Shown: positions 63,409 to 64,000 of the stretch, piece by piece
Layout of the letters: every line of letters starts with the position of its first letter
How positions within the stretch are numbered: the stretch's first letter is position 1
NCBI GenBank assembly: GCA_023548195.1
Contig: JAJHZJ010000414.1
Location: 1,635,676 to 1,699,675, forward strand
Reading direction: 5' to 3'
Origin: Bettongia penicillata ogilbyi
Taxonomy: Eukaryota > Chordata > Mammalia > Diprotodontia > Potoroidae
DNA length: 64,000 bases
Program-made: the position numbers and the translations under genes
Notes under the pieces: generated by a model
Told to the model about the DNA's origin: nothing
What the model saw: only the letters and a program-made list of their open reading frames with translations
Databases searched by the model: none

Positions 63409-63561
63409 TGAGGCAGCTAGCTGGTACAGCAGATATAGCATCAGTCCTGGAGTCAGGAGAACGTGAGTTCAAATGTGGCCTCGAAAATGTGACACTTACT
63501 AACTGTGTGACCCTGGGCAAGTCACTTACCCCTGATTGTATCATCCAAAAAAAAAAAAAGA
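63409..63561 (+). mobile_element. short poly(A)-tailed CORE-SINE, sense
   Basis: GAGGCAGCTAGCTGGTACAG, CGTGAGTTCAAATGTGGCCT, GTGTGACCCTGGGCAAGTCA and a tail of 13 A residues after ATCATCC; the younger A-tailed type. Confidence 0.9.
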
Positions 63562-63735
63562 AAGAGTGCCTTTGTTCAGTCACTGTGGTCTCCTCTGGAA
63601 CCTATTCAGGACAGAGATTTTAATCTAGGAATTCATGGCCATTTTAGCCTCATTTCTCCCTTAACAAGAAATTTTCTCACACACCCTACATTCTCTGTCT
63701 TCTATACACTCACTGTAAGCATCCCCTGCCTCTCC

Positions 63736-63794
<59 letters not shown>

Positions 63795-64000
63795 CACACA
63801 CTGAAGTAAGCCTCCCCTTCAGTAGGAAAGAGACACCAAAACCCTGCCCTCCCAGCACAGATTTTACAGCACCCCCCCACTTCCCCCATACACCATCACA
63901 CTTACCACATAAAGATACTGCAAGATTCTCCACTCCAAGCAAACATGTTTCCTGACTTGATGTCCGTTGGACACCTAAGTGAGCCTCTTCTGTCTATGCA
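63562..64000. other. unassigned window end with CA repeat
   Basis: No element recognised other than the microsatellite listed next. Confidence 0.4.
63738..63791. repeat. (CA)n microsatellite
   Basis: About 27 uninterrupted CA units, the longest CA tract in the window. Confidence 0.97.

Larger units (their letters stand above)
53864..64000 (+). other. SEMA5B: SEMA5B intron, 5' part, running off the window
   Basis: Starts at the GTACAT donor at 53864 as a phase 0 intron. At least 10.1 kb follow with no recognisable continuation of the sema domain. The content is SINE, L2, CR1/L3, a hAT MITE, an L1 ORF2 relic and a long CA repeat. Confidence 0.8.

Noticed and set aside
63738..63791. CRISPR-like or array structure in CA-rich tracts
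   Set aside because: Simple dinucleotide repeats with no spacers, in a vertebrate genome.
53864..64000. The next SEMA5B exon (first sema cysteines)
   Set aside because: I looked for a Cys-Gln-Asn-Tyr-type coding segment with flanking AG/GT and did not find one. It probably lies beyond the window.

Overview
This window is vertebrate nuclear DNA and almost certainly marsupial. It is AT-leaning and CpG-poor. It is packed with tRNA-headed CORE-SINEs of the MIR/MAR type, many with the marsupial-style head ending in a GTTCAAATCC-like B box. It also carries L2, CR1/L3 and L1 LINE fragments whose antisense 3' ends look marsupial, and hAT-type DNA elements. Nothing suggests prokaryotic organisation: there are no operons, RBS-spaced ORFs or CRISPR. 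I cannot tell an American from an Australian marsupial.

One gene is supported: the 5' part of SEMA5B, a class 5 transmembrane semaphorin, on the + strand. Three coding exons are visible: 38018-38171 (start codon, signal peptide, mature N-terminus), 50433-50532 and 53818-53863 (start of the sema domain). They join in phases 1, 2 and 0 with GT/AG borders to give exactly 100 codons. The introns are 12.3 kb and 3.3 kb, and a third intron runs off the right end (over 10 kb). The promoter and any 5' noncoding exon are not securely located and should lie upstream of 37977.

Layout: 1-37.9 kb is upstream or 5'-intronic DNA with no supportable coding exon. It is made of L2, CR1/L3, SINE, L1 and hAT relics separated by repeat-poor islands (about 0-1.2, 3.0-3.75, 16.9-17.26, 24.2-25.65, 27.0-29.3 and 36.4-37.1 kb) that are the best places to look for regulatory elements or a 5' UTR exon. 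38.2-50.4 kb is intron A, with nested CR1/SINE, an L2 split by a hAT MITE, and an L2 split by a young-looking L1 insertion with a perfect 16-bp target-site duplication. 50.5-53.8 kb is intron B. 53.9-64 kb is the start of intron C, with a second hAT MITE inside another L2 and an L1 ORF2 relic.

I did not find an undescribed system. The most useful observations are the SEMA5B exon assignment, several layered transposon insertions that give relative ages, a local direct duplication at 33.65-34.21 kb, a duplicated ~80-bp block at 25.39/28.01 kb, and a short AT-core motif pair (two TTAATTAA palindromes 21 bp apart at 27.38 kb). Repeat names come from recognising consensus words by eye, so boundaries are approximate unless a target-site duplication is given.
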